Source: Arthrobotrys musiformis (lineage: Eukaryota > Ascomycota > Orbiliomycetes > Orbiliales > Orbiliaceae). From it: a DNA stretch of 64,000 nucleotides. Positions 58,411 to 64,000 of this stretch are shown here, piece by piece. A model generated the notes under the pieces. The model had not been told where the DNA came from, did not search any database, and saw nothing but the letters and a program-made list of their open reading frames with translations. Location of the stretch: the NCBI GenBank assembly GCA_036971715.1, contig JAVHJL010000005.1:620001-684000 (forward strand), given 5' to 3'. The number at the start of each line of letters is the position of its first letter. Positions within the stretch are counted from its first letter, which is position 1. Position numbers and translations under genes: made by a program.

Positions 58411-60034
58411 GGTACGTAGCGGGTGCTAGTTGCTGGGAGTTAGTTGGTGGTTAGTATGGAGTAGTTGGTCAGCTAGTTCGTTCGTTCTTCGTTAGTTCGC
58501 AATCATCGGCGGTTGTCGAAGATGAGCCAGTTCGAGTTCGGGTTCGAGGTCAGGTTCGCCTTACATGACCTCTGTTTGCCGCCTTGTCTCGACATCTCGT
58601 CTATAAACTGCAGTCCTGTCTCTGCCCCCATGGCCATGCGACGTCAGCTACCTTGAATTCATATCCACCTACGCTGTCCTCTTCCGTTTTCTCATGATCT
58701 ATCCCCTTTCGAGCTTGTGAAATCGTCAATGTTTGCACGCTAGTTGAATAGTCAGTCCGGTGTCGTGCCTGTTCCTTTTTTTTTTTTTTTTTTTTTTTTT
58801 TTTGTTGCCGGACTGCCAACATCTGCTAGTTGAGATCAGTTGGGCATTTAGCGTCTTCGACTGTTCCTTGCTCCAAACCTCCTGTCAAATTTCTCCTCTT
58901 CCGCCGCAAACCATCCCCCCTTCTCCATCACCCAACACCATCACGAAACCTCTCTTCCTCCCATTTCCTGACCTCCCTTTAGGCCCTGTTTTGTCCGTAT
59001 TTCCGTTCTTTGGCATTTTCTTGTCTCTCTGTCTTGGTACAGAGCTCCGACGCCGGTGGGTAGACGTCGAACTGTATGCGTGCCTATTTCCGGGCGTAGT
59101 GCGAGCACTCATAGTGTTGAGAAGGGTTTCCGCTAATTCAGCATCGATATATACCAGGCGCTTCGACGTTCCCTTCAATCTCCCGGTCTTATTCACTTAA
59201 GGTCACTCGCTCGATTCCCGTCTGAAGAAAGCACAAGGGCTTCGTGGGTTTCAACGTCAACATCTCCCGGTACCCAGTGTTTTACCGTTTGGGCCTCATT
59301 ATCACCTCACCCTGATCATCACCAACTTGCTCGGCTCCAATATCGCAACATCACAGGCGTGATCAAGTCCAGAACATCGTTCCGCCAGTTTAGAAGCGTG
59401 GCCCGTCGAGAAGCAAAACCGGATGATACCGAAGCACATGACTAGTTAACGATATAAACGCCGACTTTGAACGTTACGAGACCCACGCTGTTGACGACCT
59501 AACTTGTAGACGCTTTACTCCAAAGGACAAAAAAATCTAAAAGGCTGGATCTCACCATCACTCAAGCGGACCCCACAAGCAGTTTTCAACGTCTGACGCC
59601 TCCTTCGGATCCTCCTTTCGACCAGGTGCCCGAAAACTTCGTTCAACTTCCCTTCGGAACCTGTACCAGAACGCCTAGTTTCTCGTATAGACCAGTTTAA
59701 TCTCTCAAGCCTTTACGGATACGTTCGACGCTACGGGTTAATATCATTGTAATTTATTCGGCTTTGGATTTCCTTTGCATCATATATTGCATTTGCAGGC
59801 TTTCCTGCAATTCCCCCTTATTCGGAAAAACGATACAATCAACTGTTCAAGACCTGACGACACACCCCTTTACAAGTTATAACGGTTCCGCTTCAACGAC
59901 TCGTTGTCTTCTTCGTTTTTCGATATAGTTCGACGACCTTTCCTGCACCTTTCGATTTTCTTTTTTTTTTCTTTCTCTTCACTATAAAGAAAAAATTATA
60001 TACATAACATCCGGTTACTAATACAAGCTTTAAA
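58411..60034 (+). other. long 5' UTR region of PIN4
   Basis: A CTCAG|GTACGT donor at 58412 follows a pyrimidine-rich leader, so the PIN4 transcript probably has a UTR intron. Candidate acceptors include the AG near 58831 and 59142; I cannot choose. A 28-base T run lies at 58776-58803. The stretch from about 59200 to 60034 is CT-rich with many short upstream ATGs, consistent with a long leader. Confidence 0.45.
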
Positions 60035-62027
60035 ATGGCCCACCCGGACGCCTACTACGAAATGGCGAATAGCCGTTCGCCGAACTCACGACAACCTCAG
60101 GTGCAAACCCTTCACCGACAATCTTCCCGCCAATTTGATCAATATGCTCCCACTGCTGCCACGATGTACGCTACCGATGACCATGCTGCCCGATATGACG
60201 CGAATAGATACGATACTACTAGAGTTGGAACTCGATCTGTTAGCTACGGATTCGACAATGCAACAGCTCAGACTTGGAATGCTCAGTCCTTTGGATCTGT
60301 GAACAATACGATGGGCTCCCTTCCTGGCAGAGGTGTTAAGGGGGGCGTCGCCAGGCAGAGGAGTGCATTGCCCACGGTTAGAACGAGAATCTCTGTCAAG
60401 ACCAGAAATAAAGGGGAGTTGCTAACCTATACCGTTTTGTAGACATGGCTTGATAGTAACCAAATTCCTGGGGTTAACCTTGGAATGGGTGGGATGCCAC
60501 CACTCGGTCCTCAGCCACTTGAGACACGATCTGACGATGATGAGTTGATACCCACGGCTATTGTGATTAAAAATATTCCCTTCGCCGTCAAGAAAGAGCA
60601 GCTCGTTCAACTAATGACCGACCTTGATCTTCCTTTGCCGTATGCCTTTAACTATCATTTTGATAATGGTGTTTTTAGAGGCCTTGCTTTTGCAAACTTC
60701 ACAACGGCGGAGGAGACGGCTGCAGTTATCAGCATCTTGAACCATTTCGAGCTTCAAGGGCGAAAGTTGAGGGTTGAGTACAAGAAAATGCTTCCATTGG
60801 CTGAACGCGAGAGGATAGAACGAGAGAAGAGAGAGCGAAGAGGACAACTTGAAGAGCAGCATAGGGCCCCCGTTGCGCAGCAGCAGCAGCAACTCCAACA
60901 TCAATCTTCTATGCAGAATCTAATGCCGAGTCTTTCTCCTCGACCATCTTCATCTTCTGCCCAAACTCCTAAGCAGGGTGCGTGAATCTTCGTCTGAAAC
61001 CCCTTCAAATATTTATTGGTACTGATCCCGTCAAGATCTAGAAATCGATTTGAACAACCCGCAAACTCTCCAGTTTTACTCGCAGCTTCTACTATTCCGC
61101 GATGACCATACCCGAGAGGCTCTCATTTTCCCGCCTACACTATCGCCTTCCCAGAGAAGAATAGTTCATACTCTTGCACACCACATGTCGCTTGCGCACA
61201 TTTCGAGGGGAACCGGAGAGACTAGACAAGTCCAAGTATTCCGTCATAGCCCTACGTCCGTTCAGAACATTTCTCCTCCTAGCATTGCCACTGTTTTGCC
61301 TGTAGAGACCCAACAGCGAAGAACGCTGGCGAGAGCTACAACGATGGACTTTAGTGAGACTAGAAGTGCAGATGGTGGGGTTGGAATATACTCTACCATT
61401 GGTAGACAGGGTGGGTTACTCGATGTCCCAAGCTCTCCTTCCGGAAAGGATGCTCAAAGTAGAAACAATCTTCGAGCAGCCAAATCTTTTGCCGACTTGA
61501 GATCCTATACTCCATCTCCGGTTCCCACGTCCGCGAGTTTCCCGATCCACCTCGGCCAGAATGCCCTGAAGTACCAACAACAACAAGTACAGGAATACAC
61601 GAACGGATCGTCGACGACACCTAGTCTCACACCGACAGGGTCGAATAGTATCAACAGCATTAATGAATCTCTGCTAGTTAATGGTCTAGCTGGTGTTTCT
61701 TTGGGAGGTGGTCTTGGTATCGGTAGCGGAAGCCTACGTGGAGATCCCCGTGATGCCCGTGGGCTCCTCGGATCCGACGGAGGAATGCACGGCGCTATCG
61801 GCGGACTCTCGCCTTCCCAAACAACATCCACCCGAAATTTCAGCATGGCAACTTACGACGACCAGCGAGACCGAGGGTCCCAGATCCTTCCATCAAGACA
61901 ACCACGAGGTCCCGACTCCGAAAGGAGCGTAGGGTTCGGCAGAGGTAGTGTCCGACAGCCCAACATGCAAGGAAGGCAGAATGCAGATCTTGATGGTCAG
62001 CAGTCGGTTGAGATCACGGTTGAATAA
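60035..62027 (+). CDS. PIN4: RRM plus R3H RNA-binding protein (Pin4/Cip2 type)
   Basis: Three exons: 60035..60376, 60443..60977 and 61042..62027, giving 620 residues. The N-terminal 114 residues are disordered (Gln, Tyr, Ser). An RRM lies at about 151-230 with RNP2-like IVIKNIPF and RNP1-like FRGLAFANF. A basic helix (ERERIEREKRERRGQL) and a Gln run follow. The R3H-like segment is at about 297-360 (NPQTLQFYSQLLLFRDD, RRIVHTLAHHMSLAHISRG). The long tail is low-complexity. The RRM-R3H order is that of S. cerevisiae Pin4/Mdt1 and S. pombe Cip1/Cip2, cytoplasmic mRNA-binding proteins tied to G2/M and stress responses. Several Ser/Thr-Pro sites would suit phosphorylation. The two short introns were placed by frame and by continuity of the R3H block. 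Confidence 0.88.
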
Positions 62028-62800
62028 AGGGAATCCTTTTATATAAAATAAAAAATTTCGGTGAAAATGCGGTGTTTAGTTGTTTTTCTTCTTCTTTTCG
62101 TAGTATATGTGGACTTCTTTTTCTTCTTTCTTTCTTCTTTCCTCTTCCCTCTTCTTATATCTTATATAGTAGTAACTAGTGCCTTGTGTGCTTGTCCTTT
62201 TTTCTTTCTATTTTCTGCCGCTGGAACCATGGATGAACGAACGAACGAACGAACGAATGAACGGCCGGAAAGATAATCTGGTATAGCATGACGAGACGTT
62301 ATGATGTTGAGGGCGCTTCGTGTCGTTTTTCTTTTTTATATATCCACATAGCCTCTTCCTTGCCCTCCTCCTCTCGAGATCTCACTTCCACTCGCAGAAG
62401 TACTGTAGCCTTTAATATCAATTCCCTCCGCTTCATCATTTTTTCTTTTTCTCTTCCCCAGAATTCCTTTACGCATACATCGTTTTTTCCCCTTTCTTTT
62501 CCGCGGCCGTCTCTCTTCAAATAATATTTGTAAATTCCAACAGCAGTATCAAAAAAAGAATGGAAAGCCAAAATAAAATGTCAAAAAATTTAATACTCCC
62601 GTGCCATCTGTATATTCCAGACAAATGCGGTAAAAGTGCTTGATGTGCGGCTCAAAGGCGCGGTTTGACAAAAATGGGTTTGGTTCCCCTGCAAAACCTT
62701 GAACTAAATTTCTGGGTGGGATTCCTTTGACACATTCTCTCTTCGACATCCACCATTCATCCAATCTTCCCACGCTGACCTACCATCGATTACCCTCGCG
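62028..62800. other. PIN4 3' region and TRM6 promoter
   Basis: Pyrimidine-rich spacer with a GAAC tetranucleotide run (62233-62259). No gene seen. Confidence 0.55.
62233..62259. repeat. GAAC microsatellite
   Basis: About six GAAC units with one GAAT variant in the presumed PIN4 3' region. Confidence 0.85.
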
Positions 62801-62935
62801 ATGGAATTGATACAGCCGAACGATGAGGTGCTGATACAGCTGCCCTCCGAAACTACCAAGTTGGTTAAGATAGTACCAGACTCGTACGTAAAAAATCCAT
62901 CTCCCGAAAAGGACCAATCGAATAGGCAAGAAGGA

Positions 62936-62968
<33 letters not shown>

Positions 62969-64000
62969 TAACGGCGCCTGAAAACTTTCCGTTTAGTATC
63001 ATCGGCTTAGGCAAATTCGGCTCCTTCCCCGCCAACAGTCTTCTGGGACGTCCGTATTACCTGACATGGAATATTCTCGACGGTGAAAACTTTGGCTTAG
63101 AACCGGTGCCCATTTCCGAACTCAATAGCGAAAAACTTGCTACGCATACCGCTCCTGCTACTACCGCCGCGGCTGCATCGGACCCAGCTAAAGCGTCTAA
63201 AAAGTCCAAGGGTGCTGCTACCGATAGCTCTACTCCCAGCGGGGTTGATAGTCCCGGGCTCGCGTTGGAGGATACGGCCATCGGCGTACAAGTCGACAAT
63301 GCAGGCTCGGGAGACGACGAGGATGTCGCGCTCGATGCTGGAATGCTGGAGCTGGAGCTGGAGAGGGAGCAGAAGTTGTGGGAGGCTGAGATGAAGAATA
63401 ATCGGGATATTCGAGACGATCAGACGGCGCAGAGTATGACTTGGCAGGAGATTGAGAAGTTGAAGAAGAGTGGTGGTACAGGTAGTGGAAAGGTCTCTCT
63501 TGATTCTACAATCACTTTTTTTTTTATCAAACCCCTCTTCCGGTGGCTCCCTTCCCTTCAATTGGAAATGGGGCTTGCTTTGCCAATTGATGTTAAACCA
63601 TATCAATTGGTGGAGAGGGTTAAGTTGTTGGTCTGGTCGATTGCTAAATATTCAAAATGATGAACAGGAAATTATCACGCGACTCCTCCAATCGCATGCG
63701 CATATCGATAAAAAGACCGCCTTCTCTCTGGCGAAATATACAAAGCGGAAGACAGATAAATATCTCAAGCGTATCAGAGTTATCCCGGCGGATTTGCCGA
63801 ATTTTACGAACTACCTGATCGCACAGAAGGAGCCGCTCAAGATATTAGAGATTAGGGACGAAGCTATGGGGTTGATGATGAGTTGGGCTGATGTGAAGTG
63901 GGGCGGACGGTATCTTGTCATCGACGATACCGGTGGATTGGTTGTCGCAGCTATGGCCGAGAGGATGGGATTGCTGGCGGGAGAGGACGCAAGGGCACCT
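62801..64000 (+). CDS. TRM6: tRNA m1A58 methyltransferase non-catalytic subunit, 3' partial
   Basis: Three exons visible, 62801..62883, 62997..63492 and 63668 to the window edge, in frame, giving 304 residues so far. The N-terminus matches Trm6/Gcd10: IQPNDEVLIQLPSETTKLVKI, then IIGLGKFGSFPANSLLGRPYYLTW. A family-typical acidic insert follows, then the EIITRLLQSH and FSLAKYTKRKTDKYLKR blocks. The start of the Rossmann-like region is GGRYLVIDDTGGLVVAAMAERMG. With the catalytic Trm61 it methylates A58 of tRNAs, including initiator tRNA-Met, in the nucleus. The first intron carries a 26-base A run directly before its GCTAAC branch site. The gene continues beyond 64000. Confidence 0.93.
62941..62966 (+). 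repeat. poly(A) run inside TRM6 intron 1
   Basis: Twenty-six A residues immediately followed by the GCTAAC branch site of the intron. Confidence 0.95.

Overview
The window is eukaryotic and reads as a filamentous ascomycete (Pezizomycotina). Genes sit on both strands and are split by short introns with GT...AG ends and GCTAAC or TACTAAC branch sites. There are no operons or bacterial signals. The gene set includes a Zn(II)2Cys6 factor, a cAMP-receptor-like GPCR, a Snt1-type SANT protein and a Pin4-type RRM/R3H protein. The order or genus cannot be fixed from sequence alone. Codon-level reading gave 15 protein genes that I can assign to a family, two well-structured genes I do not recognise (one with an in-frame TAG), and one intron-containing tRNA-Tyr.

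Layout from left to right: the 3' part of a Snt1-like SANT gene (+) and a Cys-rich single-pass surface protein (+), then a 4 kb gene-free stretch. A five-exon GPCR (-) is followed by 6 kb without a convincing gene. Then comes a dense conserved block: ARPC3 (+), Pho88/SND3 (+), RFC3 (+) converging on a class 1A dihydroorotate dehydrogenase (-), tRNA-Tyr (+), an Aro8-type aminotransferase (+) and a Zn2Cys6 regulator (-).

From 28.6 to 42.7 kb the window looks accessory. It holds a decayed-looking stretch with broken frames, a coiled-coil gene of unknown function (-), more non-coding DNA, and a Pro/Ala-rich gene (-) whose intron structure is intact but whose reading frame is cut by TAG. After that, housekeeping genes return: CWC27 (+) converging on GET5 (-), HSP60 (-), cofilin (+), H2A.Z (+), PIN4 (+) after a 6.7 kb spacer rich in poly-T and poly-A runs, and the 5' part of TRM6 (+), which runs off the right edge.

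Functional links are thematic rather than clustered: actin dynamics (ARPC3, cofilin), protein targeting to the ER (Pho88/SND3, GET5), and chromatin or replication (Snt1, H2A.Z, RFC3). I found no transposase, reverse transcriptase, rRNA, CRISPR array, phage gene or biosynthetic cluster. The most unusual items are gene-structure features: a cofilin gene whose first coding exon is only the ATG, other micro-exons, introns that are stop-free multiples of three, and the interrupted gene at 40-41 kb. I did not find a convincing new multi-gene system.
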